This document shows positions 43,180 to 56,547 of a stretch of 64,000 bases of DNA, in pieces. The notes below the pieces were generated by a model. The model was not told where the DNA came from. It made no database searches and was given only the letters and a program-made list of their open reading frames with translations. The position numbers and the translations under genes are program-made. Numbering within the stretch: the first letter of the stretch is position 1; every line of letters begins with the position of its first letter. The DNA is from Ophioderma brevispina (Eukaryota; Echinodermata; Ophiuroidea; Amphilepidida; Ophiodermatidae): the NCBI GenBank assembly GCA_023653785.1, contig JAMKCH010005335.1, forward strand, positions 62,001-126,000, written 5' to 3'.

Positions 43180-46100
43180 CAGACGATATGAAGTCCACCC
43201 AGTTTCACCATACTGAAATTACATGTTAAAGTCACTACGATGGTTTCACACATACTTGGCCATTGCATAGTTTAAGCTTCCCCCCCCCCAGCCCCCCTTC
43301 AACTGTTCACCTTCCATATTAAGCTTTTGATGTATTTCAAGCTGCTCGTCTTTCACAGTCCTACTTCACCATGTTTCATTTATATTACAAGGCCATGACT
43401 ACAATTATGATAAAATCCTGAAGTCCACACTTCTTACACAACAAACAAGTCACCAGGTCTTCAAAGATGCAGCAAACATTATTATTTATTTTGTTTTAAT
43501 CCAATGTTCATTCAGATACATTTTGTTGGTGATAACAATCAAAAAACACAAAAGATCTTATAATATGTATAAAAAACCTGTTTAACTACATTACTTTGTT
43601 TATTAAACTATTGATTAAACTTGTTTTAATAAAACATTATTACTGTGAAAACTGTTCCTTGTCCAGGACAAGTTCAGGTTTGCCTGGTTAGCTTTGACAT
43701 GGTGTTTATAAATAACATGTACCTAAAAAATGATCATGTTGTCATTTGAATCATCATTTTTGAGTTATTGTAACCTCCGTGTTTATAAGTGATGTAATTT
43801 TAAAAAATCAAAATGCATGCAATACTCTTATCTAACCTTGTTTTGTAAACCAACTATTCTTATCAGTGTTTCCCGCTTAGTAGGGATTTTGGTGTCAATG
43901 ACAGGCAGAATTTTAACTAGGACCGATTACATTCAGATTGCGGTAACAAAATGAAGGTCAAGCTTGGAACCACATAATTTAATAAGGGGCCCTCTGAAAG
44001 TGCAAATTTTTGGGCGAGGTAGCCTACGGGCTACCCGCTCTATTCGCTTGGGTTTTGACCTCTTTTCAATGGCAGTGTTGCAGAAAATATTCGTGTTGTT
44101 ATAATCCTCTAAAATCTACATGCATGAGGTTTATTAAATGTTTTGTCATTTTTACGGTGTCATATGGATATGTGCTCAATAAATAGCCCATCGAAAACAT
44201 GAACGTACATTTACAAAGATATTAATGTCCAAAGAGTAGAATACACAAAGCTAGCACACGTCCACACATGCATACGGTCGTGAGCTGTTTGGACTACAAA
44301 CAACGCGGTACACAAAATAAAAACTGAATCTATAGGCGTCACAGCACAGGGATTGCGGCCAAGACATCCCAAATTTCGACACATCGCCTTGCTTCACATG
44401 TAAAACGAAATTTTGACGAAAAATTATGAAATTAGTAAATGTTGTCACGGATATTTTTTTTTTTTGAAATTTTCTTACAGTGATTTGCTGTAACAATCGT
44501 CTTTTAAAAAATCGTTATTAGTGCATTGAATTTAACCATATGCTTAAAGTGGGATGGCCCGAATCATAAAAAGGATATAAAGTTTTCTCATCTTGATAGA
44601 CGTCCTTCAGCCCAAAACTCCATCTGTAAAGTTTCGCACCAATTAGTGCATTCCATTTTGGGCGTGAGAGCTTAAACGTTATTTTGTAAGTGACCTTTAC
44701 CTCGATGCGTATGACCTTTGACTAATTTTTTAGTAAAATAATAGATAAATTGCAATTGCACACTTCTTCTAAACATGTGATATTTCACGATTCACTACGG
44801 TGGAATGACAGGTAAGATGTCATGAATTAACGAATGTTCTAAGTTTGTATATGAATTGAAAGTGTGCATGGTGGATGACACATTTTTACAAACATTTTTG
44901 AAAAAATTTAAGTCTTTGGGTGACAGAAGTAAAATTTACTAAAATAATAAGAATCTTGGGTGACAATGTTGCTGACAGTGGGAGCTTTACATTTGGGAAG
45001 GGCTTTTATTTTAAAACAACATGTATTGATCACGTTGGTACCTGTGCCGGATCCTGTAAAATACTTTCGTCCGTCGGCACAAAATATCTGGAATTGCTTC
45101 TTCAGTTCTGCTGGTGAGTCCGCAGTGGTCAATCTTGTGGGGGGTAAGTATAGCGTTGATGTTATTCGAATAAAGGTGTATTATGTTCTACTAAGTAATG
45201 TTAATTGGTCACATTTTTCCCTTAAAATCGTAAATGTTACGAGGGATATGAAGCCCCGAGTCCTCTGTGTTAAATATTTACGTTCAAGTATGCCTCGGCT
45301 AAGTAGGTGCAAAAAGTCACATAAGTCAAACACTCCTTCCCATACCTTTTACATGGATTTCCCTTTACTCAGCCCTTTCCTTTTTAAAGGGATTTTTAAG
45401 TTTAAAAATTTTTACTTTAAAATTTAGCACCTTCAATTGCAAAATTTATAGACATTGTTTCTGCTAAATGCGCATTCTTATTGTGGGAAACCCAAATTCC
45501 ACAATATGCAATGGCTATACCATTTGTATGTCTGACAGAAAACCAACTTCTTGTTAACATTGAAATAATAACATGATACCTCAAAGTTTGACAAATAGCA
45601 TCATAGAAATCAAGAAAACTTACGCACCATGTATTTTGAAACTGATAGTCCTGATTAATAGTACTACATAAAACATTTGGAAGGCTGGTCTCGGGCCCAC
45701 AAATATTCCCTGGACTGTCAATAATTCTGAACATTTGTAAATTTTGGGGTCCAGTGGACTTCAGTTAAAAACCTAAGTGGAACGCCTGATTCTGATTGAG
45801 AAGGGGGGAGGGATCATATCGCCACCACAAGACCAATATTTGAAGTCTTTGGATCCCATGGAAAATGGAAGTGCAATTCCCTTTGGGTACATACGCTCGA
45901 CCAAAAAACACTCCGAGTTTATAGAACAACCTTAAAGAAAACCATACAAAATATAATATAATATAAAACAAAGCAAATTTGTGGATGGTTTTTCATATCT
46001 CCCCCCCCCCCGTTCAAAAGGACAATCCATGGATTTAAATTGTTTGGGTACAAATACATGTAGTACTTGTTTACTACTTGTTAACCCCTTACAGTGTAAA

Positions 46101-46250
46101 ACATGTTTTTGGCGTGGTTTACAAATTTCCTATTCACACTATTAAGGGCTGGGTTATTGGTGCGACTACGATGATGGGACCAACCATTTAAGCCTTGCCC
46201 CAGAACCACTAATTCAGCATGTAAAACTATGAAAGCAAGCAAACCAAAAG
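43180..46250. other. no gene supported
   Basis: AT-rich anonymous sequence. The ORFs at 44960-45427 (+) and 45417-45734 (-) lack recognisable domains and splice context. A short TGACCTTTAC / TGACCTTTGAC pair near 44692-44728 resembles the R1 core but has no R1 flanks. Confidence 0.45.
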
Positions 46251-46254
46251 AGAA

Positions 46255-46640
46255 ACCAAATACCTGAGATTATGATAGTATCTATAGAAAGTCTTAGCAT
46301 GATTACATGATCTCCAATGCTTTGCTTAATTATAGTGGTCACCTAACTATGAGCAAAATTGATGGGGAAATTGCCTAGGAGCAACATCGCAGCAATTCAA
46401 CACACTGCGTGCGAATGTATACTTGACTGTTTATGTACTGGCAAAGTGACAAGCATCATGTACATCCTGATTTTAATAATACCTGAGGCATTTCCCTGAT
46501 CACTCATTCAATATTAGTGTACCTGTTACTACCATGCCGTTGGTGGGACATTCAAATGTATACGAAGGTAAGCATTGCATCAGAGAGCTAAGTTTGGTGG
46601 TGATGATGACATCAAACAGTGTTTCTGTTAAATGAAATAT
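46255..46640. repeat. segmental duplication, copy 1 (about 385 bp)
   Basis: Homologous along its length to 47345-47740 in the same orientation. Shared blocks: AGTCTTA(T)GCATGATTACA, CTATGAGCAAAA, TGCGAATGTATACTT, TTTTAATAATACCT, TGTACCTGTTAC, CATTCAAATGTATA(C/A)GAAGG and CAGTGTTTCTGTT. Differences are mostly one-base indels. Confidence 0.85.
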
Positions 46641-47253
46641 TCAGGATTTGAATATTTGGAAATTTTGGTATGGATGAAAGCTTAAGTAACGTAGATTATA
46701 TATAATCAAATAAGTTTGAAAATTGTCCACATTTGTTGAGTATTTTCCCTTTATTAATTTCCCGCCCAATAGCGTACTCAAAACGATCCGACAAAATCCA
46801 CAACTCCAGGCAAATGGTGATATCAAAGTGATGACCATCCAATGACTTATACGTCGTTGTGCCATCATATCCAGTGTTGCCACTTCAACTAATAATTAAA
46901 CACAACGAAATGAAACAAAATCTTCATGCTGTAACTTTTTTTTTGTCATTTTAGTATAACGTTCATTAATCCTTCAATATTACCGTGTCAGCATAACAAT
47001 TCGAGTCAACACGAATGTTTTGGTCATCACTTTGACGCACGAGTTGGCGCTTTGATCAATGAAGCCGTGGCGAAAACTCCGCCCGTTTTCTTCGTATGTC
47101 CAAAAGCAAAATTAAATGCTCTATTTTGTTAATTTTACATCAAATTGGGTATTATTTTTTTCTTGGGAATTCGTGATGTACATACATATATTTTATTAAA
47201 TGGTAAGTCAAACTGAGCTTGACAAAAATCTTGACATATTTCCTTTAAAGAGT

Positions 47254-47815
47254 TTTTTCCAAAGATTTCACTCTTGGGGTCAATTTCCCAGAGTGAAATC
47301 CAATGTCCAAGAGTGAAAAACACACTCACTTCAAACAAAAAGCAAGAAACCCAATTAAAATACCTGAGGATTTATGAGAATATCATTATAGAAGTCTTAT
47401 GCATGATTACAGTGCTCTCAATGCTTTGGCTTCCATTAGTAGTAGTCATAACTATGAGCAAAAAATTGAGGGGAAATTGTCCCTAGGAGCACATCTGCCA
47501 ATATCAAACACCTGCATGCGAATGTATACTTTACTGTTATGTCTGGCAAGTGAAAGCAATCATGTAATGCAAATGATTTTAATAATACCTTAGCAATTTC
47601 CTGATCACCATTCAATTTAGTGTACCTGTTACATACCATGCAGTTGGGGACTATTCAAATGTATAAGAAGGTAAGCAATTGCACAGAGAGCTAAGTTTTT
47701 GGTGGTGATGATGATCAACCAGTGTTTCTGTTTAAGGGTTTTTTTTCCAAGATTGATTTCACTCTTGGGGTCCAATTTCCAAGAATGAAATCCAATTTCC
47801 GAAGAGTCACAACTT
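47254..47815. repeat. segmental duplication, copy 2, with flanking CCAAGAGTGAAA repeats
   Basis: Copy 2 of the duplication spans 47345-47740. It is bordered on both sides by a 65-bp repeat with TTTCACTCTTGGGGTC and its partial inverse AGAGTGAAATCCAAT (47254-47320 and 47747-47815). A third, shorter piece (TTTCCAAGAGACACGAGTG) lies at about 48326. Confidence 0.75.
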
Positions 47816-47855
47816 CATCTAAAGATTTTGTGCGTTTGCATTGTGCATGTGGGTG

Positions 47856-47884
47856 CGAGTGTGTGTGTGTGTGTGTATGGAGGG

Positions 47885-47915
<31 letters not shown>

Positions 47916-47935
47916 ATGTGTGTGTGTGTTGACAG
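47856..47935. repeat. (GT)n microsatellite
   Basis: Two GT runs (about 47860-47876 and 47888-47930), interrupted by ATGGAGGGGG and a single A. The minus-strand translation is a His/Thr repeat and is not a protein. Confidence 0.95.
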
Positions 47936-48279
47936 AGATACACTTGTTGTGTCTTTTTTTCTGTACAAAAGGCCCTCTTTTCCTTTGTGTGCTTTTTTTC
48001 CCTTAGTTGACTAGCCAAATAAGAAATAGCATTTTTTTTTCAGCATAAAATGATGTTACCCCCCCCTCCTGATGAAATTTGGCAAAAAGCCACATAATTA
48101 ATTAAAGGCCCCTAACTCACCCACACAAGTCATACTGTCCATGTAGATGTCCAACAGGTCCAACAGACCACAAAAGGGTCACAGCGAAGTAATAAACGTC
48201 ACACAAGACCACAAAAAGACACACAGAGCCATATAAAGGACACACAAGCACAAAGTCCACCAATATACCTCTGTTAGTA

Positions 48280-48326
48280 CTGGGTGTGGTGTGTGTGTGT
48301 TGGTGTGGTGTGGTGTGTTGTGTGAT
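48280..48326. repeat. GTGTG/TGTGG microsatellite
   Basis: Irregular GT-rich run including GTGTGGTGTGTGTGTGTTGG. Part of a wider GT-rich zone that continues at about 48390-48500. Confidence 0.85.
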
Positions 48327-49925
48327 TTCCAAGAGACACGAGTGAAAAATTACTTCCAAAGATTTTTTTGCGTTTGCATTGTGTGGGTGGGTGGCGCGCA
48401 TGTATGTTTTTATGTAGGTATATGTAGGTGTGTCCTGTGCTAGTGTGTGTTATGTAGGTGTATATAATATATTATATGTAGGTTATGTGTATGTGCAAGA
48501 TGCACACATAGTTGATAGTTTCAATTGAAAATTGATATTCTTCTTGTTGGCAAAGTATATTATCCATAGGCTTGAAGTATAAGGGATAATACTAAACAAA
48601 AACGTTTTATTCACAAAACGTGTGAATTAATTTTGTTTTACATAAATAAAACAAAACCAAAACGTTTTAAAAAATTTTTTATTGGAAAGGGTTGTACTAA
48701 GTTAAGGGTGGACAGTACGCCCGCTCACGGTGGTTAATATAGCAATACATACTTGTGGTAATCTCTCAGGGGTAACGGATGTCTGAACTTTGAAATAAAA
48801 AATTTTTTTTTTTTTTTTTTAATTTTTTAGTTTTTTGAAAAAAAAAGTAGCTATGATTAATTTACTTGGTTCCTAAAAAATGATTAGACTAATGATCAAG
48901 ATTTACCTTTTGATGTTGCTGTGAAACGTGTATGTTAAATTCCTTACGAGGAATGCCCTACTAGGGGCGATGGTCTCAAATTATGCTTTTCGCCATTTTT
49001 CCCGAAGCAGCTATATATTTTGTCAGGGTAGTTGAAAAGTTGATTCCAGTAATTCATTCGTTAAATACCATCATTCTCTGTTGAAAATCAACATTTGAAA
49101 TGCATTTAGCCGGGAAAAAAAACATCATTAAATGCTGTCAAAAACGTCCCCATATGCATAATTTTGAAGCTTAAACCACAAAAATCGGATCAATAAAAAG
49201 GGGTCTTTCCAGGGTCAATCGGCAACAAGAACGACCTAGAAGGTGCTGTCGGTTTAGATTAGAGCGGCACACAGAAAAGCATATTACGTCCGATGATTGA
49301 CAGTTTTTACATCAAGCACCAGTTTTCAATCAAAGATCGTTCAAGATCAGTAACGATTAACGCAAATTAATAACACCAAGTGTACTCAAATATTACGGGG
49401 AAAAAAACCATAAAAAATCACCCCCCCCACATATCCCGTCGCCTCGGCCCTTCGACGCCCATTCCTTTTAAATCCCGCCCCAGCTTCGTTTCCCATTCAC
49501 TACAGTGCCCCTTCTCCTTCTTACCCTCCCTTCCCCCCTTCTCATTTATAGAGTTGTCTCTTTTCTTCTTCCTCTTTCCTTGCCTCCCCCCCCCTAAAAA
49601 ATACGAAGAATAAATATAATCATAATTTTTTAGTAAGGAGTTAAAATCTTGAAACAAGTATCGAGGAAAGAAAAAATAGCAGCTCAAAAGGCACGGGATG
49701 GAACCCTTGCCGAGCGAAGTGGGAAACCAGTCGAATATGGAGACCATTACGCCCATGTGGTTTTGGTACGTTCTTTCAGTTCGCGACGGCGGCGGTTGTA
49801 ACATAGAGGGGGAAAATATTTCATGGTCTCTAGTTGCACCCAATCTTGATGATAGGAATATAGCGTTATCATTTTCAACCGCGATCAAAATCGACTATCT
49901 TTATTCCATCCATATTCGTTGTTAA

Positions 49926-50276
49926 AGGTGCAACGAGAGATTCAAAATTCAGGTGTTCCCTAAAAAATCAAAAGTACTGATTTTTGCCAGATTTTTGTAA
50001 ACGTTCCATCAAAATATCCCCATCTGAAAGGATTAAGATGAGAATGTTTCTTTGTTACAAACAATTGTGAAATTCTAATTCGTTATAGGACGCAAATACG
50101 CAGTTCAGCTATGTTTTACATTTAATTAAGTTTAAACAAAAAAACAAAAAACTTTTTCTCTCTTTTAAGACATTCTGTAGCCAACCACAGGTAAGAAATC
50201 TATGGTGTCTAATATATTGAAAAAAGACTATTATGGACACCAATATTTGGGTGCCTCAAAATCTCGCGTTGCACAT
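49926..50276. mobile_element. TTAA-flanked MITE, family C copy 4
   Basis: The left end AGGTGCAACGAGAGATTC follows TTAA (49922-49925), and the right end ATCTCGCGTTGCACAT precedes TTAA (50277-50280). Interior blocks CCCCATCTGAAAGGATTAAG, GTTTCTTTG(T)TACAAA and TGTAGCCAACCACA match the other copies. Length is 351 bp. Its terminal repeats are the best guide to the family consensus. Confidence 0.85.
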
Positions 50277-51259
50277 TTAAATGTATTTCCACCCGGTTAT
50301 CTCCAATTTACTTTTGCTTTGTGTTTGCCGCCTACTAAGGCGGGGATGTGAGGGAGGGATGGTCCTCTAGTCTTTAAATTTTTTTATAATTTCTGCGTGA
50401 GATGGAGCATTTTGTTATTGAGTTTCATCTTATCTTGATTTTAGGGGGCCTACCCTATATTTCATAGCAGGTTGTTTTAATTTAATAGGTCTATGTGATT
50501 AATATTTAGGTCGTTTTCATCCTTGGAAATAATATGAGAAAGTCCATTACGTTATACAGCCAATGGTTAGTTACGGCAATCAGCTGATCGCCAGTCAATT
50601 ATATATTTAATCCACAGGGGGATTTTTTTGAAGTAAGTTATACAAAACGTGGGGTAGACTAAAGTAAATGTTAATCAGTCATGATCTTGGATTATCCCAA
50701 AGATTATCTTTTACTCTTTTTCAATACATACCAATGGGTGTACCACTTCAAACTTGTTGGCAGCGTGGTAAGTTGATACCCCCGTGCGTCGCCAACAATT
50801 ATTGATTTTGATAACAATAACTACACCAAATTGTTCTTAGTTTCATAAGTGCTGCCGACTCTCTGTGTCAGTGATCCGCCGGACGGCGGAGATTCTTCAT
50901 GGTGCTTTGTGATGATTTGTGAGGAAATGCACGATTTCGACATGTTTTCGACGCGACCGACGTAATGGATTCGACGTCTTATCACCAGGAATCACAAATC
51001 ACACGTCAAAGCTTCACCCCTTTCAAAAACTTTATAGGTAAAGCTTCACCAAATGAAAATAAAAGAATGCCAGGACTTCACTATAACAACAAATATATTG
51101 ACCTGAAGCTTCGACGTCGAGTCGGCGTCGATATTTGGCGACCCGTGAGGAGGGTGGGTCCACGCTTCAAAGTGACGCCTGCATTAAATGCATTAGATTC
51201 TTGATTTTGTTTCAATCAAAATAAGTAGTTCACTAGATGCAACCACCGGTACCGTCACT

Positions 51260-51525
51260 TCTCTTACTGTCGGGTACTCATGCTCGTTCGTAGGATCGCA
51301 AAAAAAGGGTGTTTTCCTCGATCAATTTCGCGAATTTATTTTTCGCGAAATAAAAAAAAAGTACTTTTTTCATTGGAAAGTTCGCAAAATTTTCTCTTAC
51401 TGTCGGGTACTCATGCTCGTTCGTAGGATCGCAAAAAAAGGGTGTTTTCCTCGATCAATTTCGCGAATTTATTTTTCGCGAAATCAAAAAAAAGGTACTT
51501 TTTTCATTGGAAAGTTCGCAAAATT
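51260..51525. repeat. recent tandem duplication, 133-bp unit
   Basis: Two adjacent units start TCTCTTACTGTCGGGTACTC (51260 and 51393) and end AAGTTCGCAAAATTT. They differ only in a short A-run (GAAATAAAA against GAAATCAAAA, GTAC against GGTAC). Each contains the palindrome TTCGCGAATTTATTTTTCGC. Near-identity implies a recent event or an assembly artefact. Confidence 0.95.
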
Positions 51526-53339
51526 TTGAAAAGGGGTAGTAGGGTGGTCGCACCGCGTCACAGTTATATTTTTGTCCATGATTTTCGGAATGGATTCCAT
51601 CAACAAAGTATCAATCATCATATCTTCAGCTGACGACATAGGCCTATACTGATATATTTTGCTCATTTCGTTATTTGTGTTTCGTTTCATTACCATAGTT
51701 CGTGTTTTGTTTGAAAAGGGTGGTAAATTAAAAATCATTCATGATTTCGCGAAAAAAGGGGTGTTTTTTTAAACAAAAAAAACGCGGGGGAAGAACGGGG
51801 GGTGTTTTCCAATTCTAACGAACGGCATGGGTACCTCCGACAGTAGTATAGAGGTGGGACGGGGTATATGGGCCGTGGATGTGCACTTAACTTGACCAAG
51901 CACATCAGAGTGCATTCTTTAATAGGAATGCCGTTTTCAAGATGGACGACTATTACTTGCAGACACAGTGTATTGTGTATTTAAAAACCTGCAGCAGTGG
52001 ATTTACTGAGGCTCAAATAAAATTACTCAACCCAAGTTGTTGCTAAGGCCATGAGCATGAAAGTTTTAGATTTGCATCTGGACATTTCTCAAATTATACA
52101 TGAGGCTTTATTTCATTATTCATTAAGTATTTTCATTGGTTGACTTGTGAGTTCACAGTTTTCCAGTCTAGCTGGAGGATCAATCACATCAATAAGGCCA
52201 GGGATAGAAATGCGTCATGTTCAGAGTATGCATTCATGTACTCTTTATTGTACACTTTTAAAGCTGTTTAATGATTTGAAACTTGATTTTTTGTGATGAA
52301 GAGCATTTTATGCAAATAATTATTTTTTTTTAAATAATGATAATTTTCGGCGGCAGATTTTGGAGCATGCGGGTGGCGGATGCAAATCTAAAACTTTCAT
52401 TCCCTTTTTTGGGCCAAGGCTTGGCCTACATAATGAATTATAATGTCCTCTGTATGATTTCTGTTGACGTTGTCATCACACACTCCGGGTTTACGCACGA
52501 GTGACCAGCATTTTGTTTCAGAATTATTGTCGAACACTTCAACCATGACAACAAATAAGGGATGTATTCATGAAATCAGGTCTGATATTAATGTTTGACC
52601 AAAGATCTTCTCTGGTTTGACAGACTTTGAGAAATTGAGTTATGATTGAATTATGATCTTCCAAAGTTAATTCCGTCACCGTCTGGACGTTATCTCAGGC
52701 TCAGTCCCTATTCGTAAAATATAAGGATGGAGAACTGAGTCTAGGATGTGGTGGCAGAATAGTCTAAATTCATCCCAAGTGAACTGCAATGAAAATGTGG
52801 ATTCTACAATCATTACATTTAATTATGTCCACGTCTTCCGAATTTGACCCAATATCATGCATGCACCTACCTTAACAAGCCACATACCGCGGTTTGCCCC
52901 GCTCAAATCAAGCTCAGTCTTTTCTGACATATTACGGTATTACTATATAAATAAAATGTACGCAAAGAACAAAGAAATGTTTTTTTTAATTTCGATACAA
53001 AACTGTGTTCCTTTCCAACTATCGGTCAGCAACTCTTCGTCACAAAAATTATCTGACAGTGTCATCAGGGATTTCCATTTATTGCTTATTCCCTGCTATT
53101 TTTAGAAAAAATTAGTCATGCCGGTAAGCGCTCGCTCGACCCTTTGCCAACTCGACCGTTTATAATCGCCGACTTTCAATGTTGACCCCTGTACAAATTG
53201 AGTTTAACCTTTTTTACAGTTTTAGTCATTTTTACGCTATAACTCCAAAACCAATAGTGAAACTATACATTTTTGGAATCCTCATGACTAGATACGGAAG
53301 ATATGAATGATGGACTCCCTAAAAATAGGTGACGGGGAT

Positions 53340-53720
53340 GTGCGGCACTATTGACCCCCTTTTTTAAAACCTGCTGTCAATGAAAGAACCCCTTTTTAAA
53401 ACCTGCTGTCAATGAAAGACCCCCTTTTTTTAACCTGTCTTTGAAAGACCCCCCTTTTTTCTTTACTCTCAGTCGATGCCTCCCATTTTTAATCAAATGT
53501 CACTGAATGACCCCCTTATTTCTATTTCATGCTCTCACAGAAAGCCCCTTTTAATGTTATAACAATATAAACTGGGTTTGAATGGTTAGAATTTGCCCGA
53601 GAATGACCCCTTTTTTCACAAAATGTCAGAAGCTCAGTGATTGACCCCCAGTTTTGCATCCTCCTCACCAAATGACCCCTTTTTTCCCCTTAAAGTTCCT
53701 CAGCGAATGCCCCCTACTTT
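53340..53720. repeat. degenerate minisatellite of TGACCCCCTTTTTT units
   Basis: About eight imperfect copies of an element like (A)TGA(A)(A)GACCCCCTTTTTT, with spacers such as AACCTGCTGTCA. The first two units (53358-53435) are the closest to each other. It is followed by a CATATATGAGTGCCCCCCGG segment that looks like a repeat terminus. Confidence 0.75.
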
Positions 53721-54639
53721 GAAAGTCCAATCCGCACATCCCCGTCACTTTCATATATGAGTGCCCCCCGGGGTTTCAACATGTTTGGAGCCGGGTTTGG
53801 GATATTTTAAAAGTTTGACCCCTGTGTAGCCTTTAACACTTAAGTGCCCAAGGGGGGGTTCCATAGTAACCAACATTTGATTTTTTTTGCGATTTCTCGG
53901 TTACGCAATCAATTTTTTCAAGGAGTTTTTTGCTAATTGTCTGATTTATGAATACGCTTCTCCTTCTCCTCCCCTGCAATCTTATAGGACTTTCACTAGT
54001 CTACTTCACAATTTTCGGCTAATTAATATTTTCGCAATTTGTTGTTCTTTGAATGTTGCGTTTATATCAGCCATCGCTATCGGGTGTTTTCTGTTTGAAG
54101 CGAGAAAATCAACATCGGAATTTACTATACGTTCTTGGACACTGAAATTAGGAAACTAAATCGTACAGGTAACCTAGCGAACCCGATTTTTGCATATATT
54201 TTGATTTCAAGCATACTGGTAAAGTTTACTTTCTGCCTAAAATCTCTTTGCTCCTGTAAAGCCCTCTTTAATATACATACATGAACATACCTCTAGATGT
54301 GGAGGGTGAGTGGTGTTCGGTGGTGGGTTGACGTAGTCTACAACAGTACTTCATTATTAAACATTATCTACTATTTTTTAATGTAAATGCCGGGGGTGCA
54401 CTCAACTTTTTCAGGTTGGGATGTGCGCCCCATTTCCGAACTTGGGGACTTATGAACCGAATTTGTCTCCGAAAGTAGGGTTTTTGGGAACTGAAATTTT
54501 GAGAAATTTGCCAGGCTTGGGGACTGACTTTGGCTAAAATTCAGCTTCTGAGGCCAAATTTTCTGAAAGGGGACCGTAAGAACTAATTATGGCTTCAACT
54601 GGGGTCTGGGAACGGGTGAGAGCGCGAAAAGGGGGTCTA

Positions 54640-55170
54640 TCACGTTGAAACAAAAATTATCAAGTTGTTTAAAATTTTAAACAAACACTGTTTCCCCTGG
54701 TCATCAGCTCAAACCTGTTTAAAATTAAACACCTTGTTTAAACATTAAGCAACTTGTTTACAAAATTAAACACTTGTTTAAAAATTAAACAACTTGTTTA
54801 CAAATTAACAACTTGTTTAAAAATAACCACTTGTTTAAAAATTAAAACCACGTGTTTCAAAATTCACACGTGTTTAAAAATTAAACAACTTGTTTAAAAG
54901 GTTTAAGGCATCAGTTGTTTAAATTTTTAACAAGTTGTTTATTTGACTTTTAAACCGGTTGAGCGATGACCAGGGTAAACAGCGTTGTTAAAGAGTGCGA
55001 GTTGTTATTATCCAACCTTGTTTAAGACAACATGTTCTAACAACACACTCGACATTTTGTTTAAAACTTAAACAACGTTTGTTTAACCTAAAACGTTTTT
55101 TTAAACTGAAACAACAGCACGTTAAACAACCTCTTTTATAACATCAAATTTTAACAAGTGTTCTAACATG
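54640..55170. repeat. inverted-repeat-framed array of AACTTGTTTAAAAATTA
   Basis: Ten or more imperfect copies of a unit near AACAACTTGTTTAAAAATTA lie between two inverse arms: CTGTTTCCCCTGGTCATC at 54688 and GATGACCAGGGTAAACAG at about 54964-54982. A second inverse pair (AGAGTGCGAGTTGTT near 54991, AACAACACACTCGAC near 55037) follows. The array itself is rich in the self-complementary TTTAAA, so the whole region is strongly palindromic. Confidence 0.8.
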
Positions 55171-55179
55171 TAAGGGTCC

Positions 55180-56540
55180 TCACATACCGCGTACCTCCTT
55201 TCAATGTCCGTGCCCCCCCCCCGATTAAATGATCCCCGATGAGGGAGTAAAATAACAATCTGCATATACATTAATGTTTGTCGGCCCTTATTTGCATCTG
55301 TATGAATTATCTGCAGTGCAACATGTTCACGCTTTTAATGACCACTTCGCCCCTCCCCCCCCCCCATCATGTTGAATACGCAATATCTTGTTTAATCGGA
55401 GATAATCCACATTGATTGTGGGGTGGGGAGGGTAGGTAGGTTATAAAAACAGTTTGAACTTAAGTATACTTAAATTATTATATTTTTTTTATTTTTTTTA
55501 TTTTTTTTATATTCTTTAAAAAAACAGCATTTGACTGGCACTGGGACTCACTCTTCCGAACATTAAAATCACCGGGAGCCGTACAATACAAACCATTGCA
55601 AGGAATGTAAACTAACGGCGTAAAATTTCAGTTTCGACGTTGTTGTTGGTTTTTGACTTGTTGAACATATTAAGAATTGAAACGTTATTACAATCCTCTA
55701 AAACCAAATTTTAACACTGTAGCTATGGCATCGTATACGTTGTATTTACTTTCCGACGTGTTGTAAACAAAGTTACATTATCCGGCAACATTTGAGAATA
55801 AAAGCAATAAACACAGGGAAAATGTATAAAATAAGATTTAAACCCGTTTAGGTACTTGTTTTATATGGTATGGTCACATTCTATTGTCACCATTAATCAT
55901 CCATATAGACGAAACTTAACCCATGTACCTTACATAGATTCAACAACCGGGCCATTCCTATTAACAGTTCTAAACCTTATCCCTACACTACATGACTGTA
56001 CTGATAGCAGATGCTAAATTAATATATATAAGTGTGTGTAATACTTTTTCAAATTAACAACTAATAGATTACAAGGGCGGAAAGAGTTTTAAACGATTTT
56101 TGAAAAATGATAGGGAAAAATAAGATTTCGCATTTTTTTTGATGACGTTTACTACGACGTTATTTAACATTTTAGATGTAAACGATTTTCATATGTTCGT
56201 CATGCTTACATAAAAACACGTAGTACAAAGAACTAATATTACGAAATATAATGCACGGTCAGCGGAAGATACAACCTTTTTCCAAATGGGGGGTGTATTC
56301 ATTATTTTTTAGCCACTGTTTATTTACCTTTTTCTGCTTCCAAATTGTATTTTTTAAGATGTTAGGTATCTTCATACAGCTTGAAGATTATTCATCAATG
56401 TGGTTTAAACCGTATTAAAAGGTAAAGTCTGGTAAAATTAGAACATTTTTAACAGCGATGTGATGCGATTTAAAAACTCAAATCAAACCGGCTTCAATGT
56501 GACTCTATAAGGCGATCTACCTTGAGCTAAAAACCTGTTG
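55180..56540. other. no gene seen
   Basis: AT-rich anonymous sequence with a TTTTTTTTATT-type low-complexity run at about 55485-55520 and a poly-C run at about 55354. No exon or element recognised. Confidence 0.5.
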
Positions 56541-56547
56541 AAAGAAT

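Noticed and set aside
44960..45427. 155-codon plus-strand ORF
   Set aside because: Overlaps ORFs in another frame and on the other strand (44920-45132); no domain or splice context.
47815..48018. His/Thr-repeat ORF
   Set aside because: Translation of a GT microsatellite.
49418..49888. 156-codon minus-strand ORF
   Set aside because: Largely a G/K/R-rich low-complexity translation of a C/T-rich tract; the plus strand is also open over parts of it.
53887..54159. 90-codon ORF with a predicted membrane segment
   Set aside because: AT-rich sequence readily gives hydrophobic peptides; no splice context, homology or conservation could be seen.
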